From NCBI GenBank assembly GCA_017445925.1, contig JAFSRW010000082.1, forward strand, positions 1 to 55,704: a stretch of 55,704 nucleotides of DNA, in the 5' to 3' direction. Position numbers and translations under genes: made by a program. This DNA is from Bacteroidaceae bacterium. Lineage in GTDB: Bacteria; Bacteroidota; Bacteroidia; Bacteroidales; Bacteroidaceae. The stretch's first letter is position 1. Each line of letters starts with the position of its first letter. This document shows, one piece after another, positions 15,506-23,243 of this stretch. The notes below the pieces were generated by a model that saw nothing but the letters and a program-made list of their open reading frames with translations, did not search any database and had not been told where the DNA came from.

Positions 15506-16045
15506 ATGGAAGACTTTAATAAGTTCTTGAAAGCATTGCAGGACAAAGAAAAAGCAAAAAGAGATAAAAGAAGACAGTTTGATCCTGCAGAAAGAATTTA
15601 CCGTTTTCAGACCCTTGTGTCTGAGTTCTTCAATACGTTAGAGACAGATTGGTTCAGGGATAGCGTAGCGGAGGGGTTAATGACCATAGAACGTGAACAG
15701 ATATCAATCAGCGAAGACTCATTAGGAATATATAATACGGAAAAGTGCAGGTTGATAATGGGAGCTGAAAAAATAGAATTTATACCTATAGGAACTGTTT
15801 TGCTGGGAACGGATGGCAGAATAGATATGGTGTATAAGAGAAATGAGGTGATGTTTGTTCATGTCGGTGAGAAAGTTAAGCGTGCATCGGACCTGATGGC
15901 GGTATTGAAGAAGATTATACCGAGCAAGGACCTTGGACAGAAGGTATGGAAGTACACACCCAAGGTGACGCGCGCCCATTATATGACGGCCAATTCCCAG
16001 ACAGTAAAATCGCTGATTATGGATCTTGTTAAAGCAAAAAACTAA
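15506..16045 (+). CDS. hypothetical cytoplasmic protein
   Basis: 179 aa, no recognised domain. A charged, Lys/Arg/Glu-rich N-terminal helix (FLKALQDKEKAKRDKRRQ) precedes an alpha/beta region with short beta strands (KIEFIPIGTVLLG, GRIDMVY, VMFVHVGEKV). There is no signal peptide or membrane segment. It has its own upstream promoter, with an intervening terminator-like hairpin and G10 tract, and shares a bidirectional terminator with aqpZ. Confidence 0.7.
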   Translation: MEDFNKFLKALQDKEKAKRDKRRQFDPAERIYRFQTLVSEFFNTLETDWFRDSVAEGLMTIEREQISISEDSLGIYNTEKCRLIMGAEKIEFIPIGTVLLGTDGRIDMVYKRNEVMFVHVGEKVKRASDLMAVLKKIIPSKDLGQKVWKYTPKVTRAHYMTANSQTVKSLIMDLVKAKN

Positions 16046-16060
16046 TTGCTTTAATTGCAA

Positions 16061-16094
16061 AAAAAATAGGGCGCCGCGCGCCCTATATAATTTT
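16061..16094. terminator. bidirectional terminator between convergent genes
   Basis: ATAGGGCGC (16066-16074), loop CGC, GCGCCCTAT (16078-16086), with a run of As on the left and an AT-rich tail (ATAATTTT) on the right. It serves both the 15506 gene and aqpZ. Confidence 0.88.
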
Positions 16095-16105
16095 CATATT
16101 TTACA

Positions 16106-16771
16106 TTACTCCTTCGACTCTATTATCTTCCAGAGTCCTGCTGCTATGATAGCACCTATGAAGGGACCTACAATGAAAATCCATACGTTGGTCAGAGCTT
16201 CACCACCTGCGAAGATAGCGGGACCGATAGAACGAGCGGGGTTCACGCTGGTGCCTGTGAAGTGGATTCCTACCAAGTGGATGAGAATCAGCGACAGACC
16301 GATAGCCAAACCTGCGAAGTTGCCTGTAGCACCATTGGTCTTGTGGGTAGCACCCAGTACCACCAGCACAAAAAGGGCGGTGAGGATTGCCTCAACAATA
16401 AGGGCTGTTGCAGCACTTCCGTTGCATCCAGCTCCAATACCGTTGCTGCCTATGCCTGTACTGGCTCCGTAGATATAAGCCAGACAAGCACCTGCAATAA
16501 TGGCGCCTAGTACCTGACCAACCATATAGCCAGCACAATCTTTAACGCTAATACGACCTGTAACAAGGCAACCCAGCGTGATGGCAGGATTAATGTGGCA
16601 ACCCGAAACGCCACCGATGGTGTAAGCCATAGCTACGACTGCGAGACCAAAGGCAATGGCGGTTCCTACTACAGATGCGGCATCTGTTCCACAACTCAAA
16701 CTAACGGCTGCACCGCAGCCCAGGAATGTCAGTACAAATGTACCGATACATTCAGCAATGTACTTTTTCAT
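16106..16771 (-). CDS. aqpZ: aquaporin Z-type water channel
   Basis: MIP-family channel in the inner membrane, 221 aa, six helices. Both half-helix motifs are present: GCHINPAITLGC near residue 62 and GTSVNPARSIGPA near 176. The selectivity-filter residues implied by HLVGIHFTGTSVNPARS (His and Arg) fit a water-selective aquaporin rather than a glyceroporin. Start MKKYIAECIGTF. A 220-bp repeat-filled gap separates it from floT. Confidence 0.94.
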   Translation of the reverse strand: MKKYIAECIGTFVLTFLGCGAAVSLSCGTDAASVVGTAIAFGLAVVAMAYTIGGVSGCHINPAITLGCLVTGRISVKDCAGYMVGQVLGAIIAGACLAYIYGASTGIGSNGIGAGCNGSAATALIVEAILTALFVLVVLGATHKTNGATGNFAGLAIGLSLILIHLVGIHFTGTSVNPARSIGPAIFAGGEALTNVWIFIVGPFIGAIIAAGLWKIIESKE

Positions 16772-16784
16772 GTTCTTTTAATTT

Positions 16785-17021
16785 AGTTTACGGTTTACAG
16801 TTTATTGTTAACAGTTTATTGTTTATTTTAGTTTGGAGTTTAGAGTCAGTTTATTAAGTTTATTGGTTATAGGTTATTGACGCTAAAGTCTAAAGTCAAA
16901 TTATCAACTTACTACTATCGACTTTAAAACTGTCTTTAAACTTTAAACTATCAACTTTCAACTAACGCGAAGCGCAACTGACTCTAAACTCTACACTATC
17001 AACTATCAACTTTCTCAGAGT
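16785..17021. repeat. composite tandem arrays between floT and aqpZ
   Basis: About 235 bp with no gene: gtttacg/gtttaca units, gtttattg units, tttagagt, ggttata/ggttatt, taaagtc, then aactatc and aactcta arrays. The 7-bp period persists although the unit sequence changes block by block. Confidence 0.88.
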
Positions 17022-18402
17022 TCCCCTCGCCCTCGGGAGAGGGGTTAGGGGTGAGGCTATTCTTCTTCCCCAAGTACTCGGGAAGGGACATGCCGGCTTG
17101 CTCGAAGAGTTCGCTCAAAGGAGGAACGCTCTTCATGAGGCCAGAAACAAAGTTGGCTGTAGAGCCCTTACCATCAGCATTACCTCCGTTATCCCAAACG
17201 GTAACCTTGTCGATATTAATGCCCTTGATAGCCTCAACCTGCGTCTTAACCAATTCAGGCAACTTCTCCAAGAGCAACAAGGTGTAAGCCTTGGTAGCAT
17301 CGCCACCGGCAGCCTGAATCATCTTGTCGTAACCTTCGGCTTGCTTGGTCAGAATCTGGAACAGACCCTTAGCCTCAGCCTCCATCTTAGCATAGATAGC
17401 ATCTGCCTCACCCTTGGCGTTAACACGCTTCTGCTCGGCGGCAGCCTCAGCCTCAATAACCAAACGTTTCTTCTCAATCTCCTGCTTAACGATGACGTTG
17501 GCATTCTGGGTAGCACGCTCACGAGAAGCACGAGCCTCCTCGGCTTTCTGCTCAGCAGCATAAGATTCCTCCAAAGCATGGGCCTGAGCCACATTCTCGG
17601 CAGCAGTTGCACGACGGAGAGCCTCTGCCTCGTTCTCACGACGCACGGCATCTGAGTTGGCAATGTTAATCTTTGCCTCGTTCTCACCCTTTACAGCCTC
17701 GGCATTGGCAGCAGCAGTACGGATACGGGTTTCACGGATAGCCTCAGCCTTACCGATTTCACCAATCTTCTCCTGCTCGGCAACACGGACCTTAGCCTCG
17801 TTTATAGCCTTAGCAGCAGCCTCCTGACCGAGAGCCTCGATATAACCGCTCTCGTCCTTGATATCGGTAACGTTCACGTTGATAAGCTTCAGACCAATCT
17901 TCTTCAGCTCGACCTCAACGTTGGCTGTGATGGCCTCCAGGAACTTATCGCGGTCGGAGTTCAACTCCTCGATACTCATGGTAGCGATAACCAGACGCAA
18001 CTGACCGAAAAGGATATCGCGGGCCATTTCCTGAATCTGGTTGGCGGTCTGACCCAACAAACGCTCAGCAGCAGCATTCATATACTCAGGGTCGGTACTG
18101 ATACCTACGGTAAAACGGCAAGGTACGTCCACACGAATGTTCTGACGAGACAGGGCATTGGTAAGGTTGGCATCGATACCAATGGGAGTCAGGCTCATAT
18201 AGGCATAGTCCTGAATAACGGGCCAAACAAAGGCACCGCCACCATGAACGCAGTTAGCCGACTTCTTGCCACCATTTCCGCTACCGTAGATGACAAGAAT
18301 CTTATCGGCAGGACACTTTCTGTAACGATTGGCCAGGAAGGCCACAATTGCCACCACCAGGATGGCGCAAACCACAATTAGGGTTAATGGATCTTGTAAC
18401 AT
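16999..18402 (-). CDS. floT: flotillin-like SPFH/band 7 protein
   Basis: 467 aa. An N-terminal membrane hairpin (LTLIVVCAILVVAIVAFLAN), an SPFH domain (about 30-200) and long Ala/Glu/Lys-rich coiled coils (residues about 190-380: EKIGEIGKAEAIRETRIRT and similar). The C-terminus LPELVKTQVEAIKGINIDKV fits flotillins. Scaffolds membrane microdomains, usually with NfeD-type partners; one lies upstream here. The last residues (SLTPNPSPEGEGNSEKVDS) are encoded by a GC palindrome (17024-17060) and part of a 7-bp array, so the natural C-terminus has been replaced or extended. Confidence 0.92.
   Translation of the reverse strand: MLQDPLTLIVVCAILVVAIVAFLANRYRKCPADKILVIYGSGNGGKKSANCVHGGGAFVWPVIQDYAYMSLTPIGIDANLTNALSRQNIRVDVPCRFTVGISTDPEYMNAAAERLLGQTANQIQEMARDILFGQLRLVIATMSIEELNSDRDKFLEAITANVEVELKKIGLKLINVNVTDIKDESGYIEALGQEAAAKAINEAKVRVAEQEKIGEIGKAEAIRETRIRTAAANAEAVKGENEAKINIANSDAVRRENEAEALRRATAAENVAQAHALEESYAAEQKAEEARASRERATQNANVIVKQEIEKKRLVIEAEAAAEQKRVNAKGEADAIYAKMEAEAKGLFQILTKQAEGYDKMIQAAGGDATKAYTLLLLEKLPELVKTQVEAIKGINIDKVTVWDNGGNADGKGSTANFVSGLMKSVPPLSELFEQAGMSLPEYLGKKNSLTPNPSPEGEGNSEKVDS
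17022..17062. repeat. GC-rich palindrome at the 3' end of floT
   Basis: Near-identical to the sodB copy and read in the same orientation and frame (NPSPEGEG). Confidence 0.85.
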
Positions 18403-18423
18403 GTTTTTGATTTATTTTATTTT

Positions 18424-18454
18424 ATTGAACATTGAACATTGAGCATTGAACATT
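18424..18454 (+). repeat. left inverted repeat of the four-helix-bundle cassette
   Basis: Thirty-one bp of 9-bp units (ttgaacatt/ttgagcatt). It is the exact reverse complement of 18810-18840. Confidence 0.95.
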
Positions 18455-18818
18455 AATTATTTGCTTTTGTTGTTTTTATTATTTTTGTCAAAATTGCTGA
18501 TAGTTTGCTGCAATCATCATAAATAGACTCAAATTGGTTTTTATCAATTATATCTGACTCATAGAGTAATTCTAGCCAATATTCCGTCTCGTTAGCTTCC
18601 TTTAAGGCTATATTCATTTTATTGATAAAGTCCATTTTGCTTTGAGCATTGATACTTTCACGAACATTAGCACCTATACTTGTTCCACTTCGGAGAACTT
18701 GTTTTGATAAAACTTTTATGTTTTTTTCTTCATTTAGATACTTATAAAACCTGATTATTCGAAGCGCAAATGCTTTACTTGCTGTTTGAATCTGATTATC
18801 AGCTTTCATAATGTTCAA
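18453..18818 (-). CDS. four-helix bundle protein (S23/IVP/Avd-like)
   Basis: About 118-121 aa, all-helical. Matches the four-helix family first known from intervening sequences in 23S rRNA genes: AFALRIIRFYKYLNEEKN, QVLRSGTSIGANVRES, DFINKMNIALKEANETEYWL. Related Avd proteins bind RNA for diversity-generating reverse transcriptases. Base composition is visibly more AT-rich than the neighbours, a sign of transfer. The first codons lie in the right inverted repeat; MKADNQIQ at 18809 is an alternative start. Function here is unknown; its position suggests a role in moving the repeat. Confidence 0.85.
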   Translation of the reverse strand: MNIMKADNQIQTASKAFALRIIRFYKYLNEEKNIKVLSKQVLRSGTSIGANVRESINAQSKMDFINKMNIALKEANETEYWLELLYESDIIDKNQFESIYDDCSKLSAILTKIIKTTKANN

Positions 18819-18840
18819 TGCTCAATGTTCAATGTTCAAT
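18810..18840 (-). repeat. right inverted repeat of the four-helix-bundle cassette
   Basis: Exact reverse complement of 18424-18454. It also encodes the last residues and the stop codon of the NfeD-like gene. Confidence 0.95.
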
Positions 18841-19424
18841 GGTTCTACTTCCAATACCTTTTTCTCTATTACGCGTAGCACGCGCACCTTAGCGCCTGAG
18901 GGGATGGGGTCTCCAGAAGTGCGTGCATCCAGTTCCTGAACAGAACCGTTGAAGCTGATCTGAACCTTTCCCAAGCCTTCGTTCTGACCAGGGATGCGCA
19001 GATAGACATCGCACACCTTACCTACAGCATCGTTGACGTTGAAGGCCCCGTTGCTCTGCAACTTCATCATCTGGCGGAACAGGAAGATAAAGATAGCCAC
19101 AAAGAGGCAGCCCACCAGAATGGAGACCACACACAGGGCAATAGTATTGGGGATGGTGCTCCACAGGCTTACACCAGCCCAACCGAATCCTAACAGAAAA
19201 TAGAATATGTTACGAATGGAAAGTAAGTGCATGCTTCCTGCATTGTCCAGACTATCGGTGTCGGTACTGAAATCAACATCGGCATCACCAGAATCTATAT
19301 CACCCATGCCTGCAAAGGACATAGTCATCTGGATGATTACTACAATGGATGCAAAAATAGCGATACCCCAGTAAAAACGCAGGGTCGGATCAAGTTGGAT
19401 AAACCAATCAGAAAGGAAATTCAT
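18822..19424 (-). CDS. NfeD-like membrane protein with C-terminal OB fold
   Basis: 200 aa. Helices at about 18-38, 75-95 and 98-118 (FYWGIAIFASIVVIIQMTM, IFYFLLGFGWAGVSLW, ALCVVSILVGCLFVAIFIF), then a C-terminal beta domain (NDAVGKVCDVYLRIPGQNEG through GAKVRVLRVIEKKVLEVEP) typical of NfeD OB folds. NfeD proteins pair with SPFH proteins; floT lies downstream, now separated by the four-helix cassette. The C-terminus PLNIEH and the stop are made of the cassette's repeat. Confidence 0.82.
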   Translation of the reverse strand: MNFLSDWFIQLDPTLRFYWGIAIFASIVVIIQMTMSFAGMGDIDSGDADVDFSTDTDSLDNAGSMHLLSIRNIFYFLLGFGWAGVSLWSTIPNTIALCVVSILVGCLFVAIFIFLFRQMMKLQSNGAFNVNDAVGKVCDVYLRIPGQNEGLGKVQISFNGSVQELDARTSGDPIPSGAKVRVLRVIEKKVLEVEPLNIEH

Positions 19425-19522
19425 AAGTCTTCGTAAATTTAATGTTAGACGTGTATTTAATGTTTCTAAAAGACAAAGATACTCTTTTCTTAGTTATGAT
19501 GGCATAAAAAAACTGTTGATAG

Positions 19523-19553
19523 TTGTTAATTCTGTCACTTTTTTATAAGTTTG
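19523..19553 (+). promoter_or_regulatory. NUDIX gene promoter
   Basis: TTG at 19523-19525 and TAAGTTTG at 19546-19553, spacing 20 bp. Confidence 0.65.
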
Positions 19554-19583
19554 CAACTCGAAAATGACAAAAAACCTATAGAT

Positions 19584-20120
19584 ATGGCCCAACATCCTCT
19601 TAAAAAGTTTCATTTTTGTCCTTTATGCGGGTCGGGCAGATTTGTTGAGAACAACAATAAAAGCAAACGCTGTGAAGCCTGCGGTTTTGTGTATTACTTC
19701 AATCCCAGCGCCAGTACCGTAGCCGTGATAGTAAATGAGAAGAACGAACTGCTGGTAGTACGCAGAGCTAAGGAGCCCGCAAAGGGAACATTGGATTTGC
19801 CTGGCGGCTTTAGCGACTGCTACGAGACCAGTGAGCAGGGCGTGATACGTGAGGTGAAGGAAGAAACAGGCCTTATCGTAGAAAGTGTTAAGTTCCTGTT
19901 CAGTATTCCCAATATCTATCCGTATGGCGGTTTGGACATTCATACGATAGATATGTTCTACCTTTGCCATGTAAACAGCACAAAAAATGCTATTCCGGCT
20001 GATGATGCAGCAGAAATTATGTGGATTCCTTGGGAAGAGATAAAACCGGAAACCTTTGGTTTAACCTCAATCAGAAAGGGTGTGCAACAACTTTTAGCAA
20101 AAAAAATCCCTAATATATAA
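19584..20120 (+). CDS. NUDIX hydrolase with N-terminal zinc ribbon
   Basis: 178 aa. Zinc ribbon CPLCG-x-CEACG near residues 12-34, then a NUDIX domain with the full box GGFSDCYETSEQGVIREV followed by KEETG. Hydrolyses a nucleoside diphosphate linked to another moiety; the zinc ribbon is reminiscent of NADH pyrophosphatase, but the substrate is unknown. The ATG at 19584 (MAQHPLKKFHFCPLCG) is preferred over a TTG at 19551, which overlaps the -7 box. Confidence 0.9.
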   Translation: MAQHPLKKFHFCPLCGSGRFVENNNKSKRCEACGFVYYFNPSASTVAVIVNEKNELLVVRRAKEPAKGTLDLPGGFSDCYETSEQGVIREVKEETGLIVESVKFLFSIPNIYPYGGLDIHTIDMFYLCHVNSTKNAIPADDAAEIMWIPWEEIKPETFGLTSIRKGVQQLLAKKIPNI

Positions 20121-20142
20121 GGTGTAGAACAAAAAAATGACG

Positions 20143-20150
20143 TACCTTTG
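20143..20150 (+). promoter_or_regulatory. topA -7 element
   Basis: TACCTTTG, 29 bp before the topA ATG; no clear TTG at the expected -33 position. Confidence 0.55.
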
Positions 20151-20179
20151 CCGCCGCAATTGTAAAAAACGAAAGAAAG

Positions 20180-22504
20180 ATGAAGGATAATCTTGTAATA
20201 GTGGAGAGCCCGGCAAAGGCAAAAACTATAGAAAAATTCCTGGGAGAGGACTATAAGGTTGTTTCAAGTTACGGACATATCCGCGACCTGAAGAAAAGAA
20301 GTTTCAGTGTGGACGTTAATACGTTCGCTCCACAATATGAAGTACCCACCGACAAGAAAAGTGTTGTAGAGAATCTGAAGAAACTCTCTAAGGAGGCCAA
20401 GACCGTATGGCTGGCATCCGATGAGGACCGCGAAGGAGAAGCTATCAGCTGGCATTTGTACGAGGTTCTGGATCTGCACCCTGACAATACGCGCAGAATA
20501 GTTTTCCATGAGATTACAAAGCCTGCCATTCTGGAGGCTATAGATCATCCCCGTAAGATAGACCTGAATCTGGTAAACGCTCAGCAGGCCCGTCGTGTAC
20601 TGGACCGTATAGTAGGTTTTAAACTCAGCCCCGTGCTGTGGCGTAAGGTAAAGCCCGCTCTGAGTGCAGGTCGTGTTCAGAGTGTGGCCGTTCGTCTGAT
20701 CGTGGAACGCGAACGTGAGATTCAAAACTTCGTAGGCGATGACAATTTCCGTGTAACAGCCATCTTTACTAATGCCGAAGGTAGCGAGGTAAAGGCTGAG
20801 CTGAACCAGCGTTTTGCTACTCAGGAACAGGCTGAAGCCTTCCTGGAGAAATGTCGTTCTGTAAACTTTACCGTTCAGGATATAGCCACCAAGCCCCAGA
20901 AGCGCGTTCCTGCACCTCCCTTCACCACCAGTACCTTGCAACAGGAAGCTGCCCATAAGTTAGGCTTTACGGTTGCACAGACTATGATGGTGGCTCAGCA
21001 CCTGTACGAAAGCGGACGCATCACGTACATGCGTACGGATAGCGTGAACCTAAGTAAATTGTGCTTGGGAGCCAGCAAGCAGGTGATAACAGAGCAGATG
21101 GGTAAAGAATATGTAAAGAACCGTCAGTATCAGACTAATTCTAAGGGCGCTCAGGAAGCTCATGAGGCCATCCGCCCCACCTATATTGAACAGACTCAAA
21201 TAGAAGGTACTCAGCAGGAACGTAAGTTGTACGACCTGATCTGGAAGCGCACAATAGCCAGCCAGATGGCTGATGCTGAGATAGAAAAGACTCAGGTTAC
21301 CATCAGTATAGACGGCATGGAGGAATACTTTGTTGCCAATGGAGAGGTTGTGAAGTTCGACGGTTTCCTGCGTGTTTACAAAGAAACAGAGAACGAGGCA
21401 GAGCTGTCTGATGCAGAAGCAGAAGGTATTCTGCCCATGCTGACAGTTGGCGATTCTTTGCAGAGAAACACTATTGTTGCCACACAGCGTTTTGCACAGC
21501 GTCCCATCCGCTACAACGAAGCCAGTCTGGTACGCAAGTTGGAAGAGTTAGGTATTGGTCGACCCAGTACTTACGCTACCACTATTACCACCATTCAACA
21601 GCGCGAGTATGTTGCCAAGGGTGATAAGCCCGGCGAGGAACGTACATATCAGACGCTTACCTTGAAGGGCGATAAGATAACTAGCGCAAGTCATAAGACA
21701 ACCATTGGAGCAGAACGCGGCAAGTTGCTGCCTACCGATACGGGTATCGTAGTAAACGACTATCTGAGCGAGAACTTCCCCAGCATCATGGATTATAATT
21801 TCACAGCTGATATTGAGAAGGAATTCGATGAGATAGCAGAAGGAAAGATGGAGTGGACTGGGGTTATCAGCGACTTCTACAACGACTTCGACCCGCTGGT
21901 TGAGCGTGCCGGCAATACACATACCGAACACAAGGTTGGCGAGCGCATTCTGGGTAACGATCCCAAGACAGGTGAGCTTATTACCGTTAAGATAGGCCGA
22001 TTTGGTCCCGTGGTTCAGGTTGGTAGTTCCGATGGCGATACTAAACCCCGTTTTGCCCAGCTCAAGAAAGGTCAGACCTTAGAGACCATCACATTGGAGG
22101 AGGCATTGGAACTGTTCCGCCTGCCTCGTGAACTGGGTAAGTACTTAGGCAAGACGGTAACCATTGGAGCCGGCAAGTATGGTCCTTATGTGGTGCATAA
22201 CGGCACTTACGTTTCTATCCCCAAGGATGTTGACCCCCTGAAGATTACCTTCGAGGAGGCCGTTAAAATGATTCACAAGAAGCATGTTGAGGAAGAAGAG
22301 CGCCACTTGAAGAAGTTCGAGGGTACAGATATGGAGATTCTGAACGGCAGATATGGTCCCTACATTGTTTATAAGGGCAACAACTACCGTTTGCCAAAGA
22401 ATCTGCATGACCGCGTGAAGAACCTCACAGAGGAAGAGTGTATGCAGATAGTAAACGGACAGGCAGAGAAGTCGGGCGCTAAGACCACACGACGCAAGAA
22501 ATGA
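20180..22504 (+). CDS. topA: DNA topoisomerase I
   Basis: Type IA topoisomerase, 774 aa; relaxes negative supercoils. Toprim domain at the start (LVIVESPAKAKTIEKFLG; LASDEDREGEAISWHL), DNA gate with catalytic Tyr in ITYMRTDSVNLS near residue 290, and RPSTYATTITTIQQREYV. The C-terminus has two KYGPYVV/RYGPYIVYKG repeats, as in Bacteroidota enzymes, rather than the Cys4 zinc fingers of E. coli TopA. It ends in an ATGA overlap with aroK. Confidence 0.97.
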   Translation: MKDNLVIVESPAKAKTIEKFLGEDYKVVSSYGHIRDLKKRSFSVDVNTFAPQYEVPTDKKSVVENLKKLSKEAKTVWLASDEDREGEAISWHLYEVLDLHPDNTRRIVFHEITKPAILEAIDHPRKIDLNLVNAQQARRVLDRIVGFKLSPVLWRKVKPALSAGRVQSVAVRLIVEREREIQNFVGDDNFRVTAIFTNAEGSEVKAELNQRFATQEQAEAFLEKCRSVNFTVQDIATKPQKRVPAPPFTTSTLQQEAAHKLGFTVAQTMMVAQHLYESGRITYMRTDSVNLSKLCLGASKQVITEQMGKEYVKNRQYQTNSKGAQEAHEAIRPTYIEQTQIEGTQQERKLYDLIWKRTIASQMADAEIEKTQVTISIDGMEEYFVANGEVVKFDGFLRVYKETENEAELSDAEAEGILPMLTVGDSLQRNTIVATQRFAQRPIRYNEASLVRKLEELGIGRPSTYATTITTIQQREYVAKGDKPGEERTYQTLTLKGDKITSASHKTTIGAERGKLLPTDTGIVVNDYLSENFPSIMDYNFTADIEKEFDEIAEGKMEWTGVISDFYNDFDPLVERAGNTHTEHKVGERILGNDPKTGELITVKIGRFGPVVQVGSSDGDTKPRFAQLKKGQTLETITLEEALELFRLPRELGKYLGKTVTIGAGKYGPYVVHNGTYVSIPKDVDPLKITFEEAVKMIHKKHVEEEERHLKKFEGTDMEILNGRYGPYIVYKGNNYRLPKNLHDRVKNLTEEECMQIVNGQAEKSGAKTTRRKK

Positions 22505-23061
22505 AAAGCATTATCCTGATAGGTTACATGGGGTCGGGCAAGACCACCGTTGGCAGGCAACTGGCCCTTTCCCTTGACATTCAGTTCTACGATTTGGACT
22601 GGTACATAGAGATGCGTTACCACCGGACCGTAGCACAGATCTTTGCCGAGAAGGGTGAAGCCGGCTTTCGCGAGATAGAGCGTAACATGTTACATGAAGC
22701 AGCTGAGTTTCAGGACATCGTACTTTCCTGTGGCGGAGGAACACCCTGTTTCTTCGATAATATGGACTACATGAACTCGCTGGCAGAAACGGTCTATCTG
22801 AAAGCAACGCCTGAGGTATTGGCCATGCATCTGAAAATGGGAAAGATAGAGCGTCCTCTTATCAAGGGAAAGACTGAGGAGGAACTCTTGCAGTACATCA
22901 AGGATTCCCTAAAAGTGCGCGAACCTTTCTATGCAAAGGCCAAACACACCTTGGATGTAACCCTGCTGGACGATTCTGATAAGATAAAGACAAGCGTGCA
23001 GTTGCTCAGAGAGATATTAGCCCCCTCCCTGACCCTCCCCCGAGGAGGAGGGGAGCTTTAA
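22501..23061 (+). CDS. aroK: shikimate kinase
   Basis: 186 aa; phosphorylates shikimate with ATP in aromatic amino-acid synthesis. P-loop GYMGSGKTTVGRQLA, shikimate-binding DLDWYIE, SCGGGTPCF, and lid region ERPLIKGKTEEEL. Translationally coupled to topA by 4-bp overlap. The C-terminal PSLTLPRGGGEL is encoded by a GC palindrome (23019-23057) closely matching the ends of the DUF559 cassette. Confidence 0.93.
   Translation: MKSIILIGYMGSGKTTVGRQLALSLDIQFYDLDWYIEMRYHRTVAQIFAEKGEAGFREIERNMLHEAAEFQDIVLSCGGGTPCFFDNMDYMNSLAETVYLKATPEVLAMHLKMGKIERPLIKGKTEEELLQYIKDSLKVREPFYAKAKHTLDVTLLDDSDKIKTSVQLLREILAPSLTLPRGGGEL
23019..23057. repeat. GC-rich palindrome at the 3' end of aroK
   Basis: Solo copy of the DUF559-cassette terminal repeat (agccccctccctgaccctcc, then cccgaggaggagggga). 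It supplies the gene's last codons. Confidence 0.85.
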
Positions 23062-23235
23062 AGTTTAAAGTTGAGAGTTGAGAGTTTAGAGGCAGTGCGG
23101 GCTTTGCCCGATAGTTGAGAGTTTAAAAAGTTTATTGGTTATTGGTTATAGGTTATTGACTTTGGCTTTTGGCTGTTAGCGGTTAGCGAAAACAAAGCTT
23201 CAATGCTCAATGTTCAATGCTCAATGTTCAATGAA
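23058..23235. repeat. composite tandem arrays between aroK and speA
   Basis: 7-bp gagagtt units, ggttatt/ggttata units, ggctttt/ggctgtt units, and finally the 9-bp caatgttcaatgctcaatg array (23200-23233). A small hairpin (agtgcgggctttgcccga region) interrupts. No gene is seen. Confidence 0.85.
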
Positions 23236-23243
23236 ATAAAAAA

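Larger units (their letters stand above)
18424..18840 (-). mobile_element. IR-bounded single-gene cassette (four-helix-bundle type)
   Basis: A 417-bp unit made of a perfect 31-bp inverted repeat and one gene that nearly fills the inside. It lies between nfeD-like and floT genes that are normally adjacent, in the same orientation as both. Solo copies of the same 9-bp array occur at 23200-23233, 25177-25196, 26388-26416, 26850-26882 and 28412-28450. Mobility is inferred. Confidence 0.6.

Noticed and set aside
16785-17021. Riboswitch or regulatory leader before aqpZ
   Set aside because: The segment downstream of floT and around aqpZ is made of tandem repeats; no known riboswitch core was recognised.
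18453-18818. Intervening sequence of a 23S rRNA gene
   Set aside because: The four-helix-bundle family suggests it, but the gene lies between nfeD-like and floT genes and no rRNA sequence is present.
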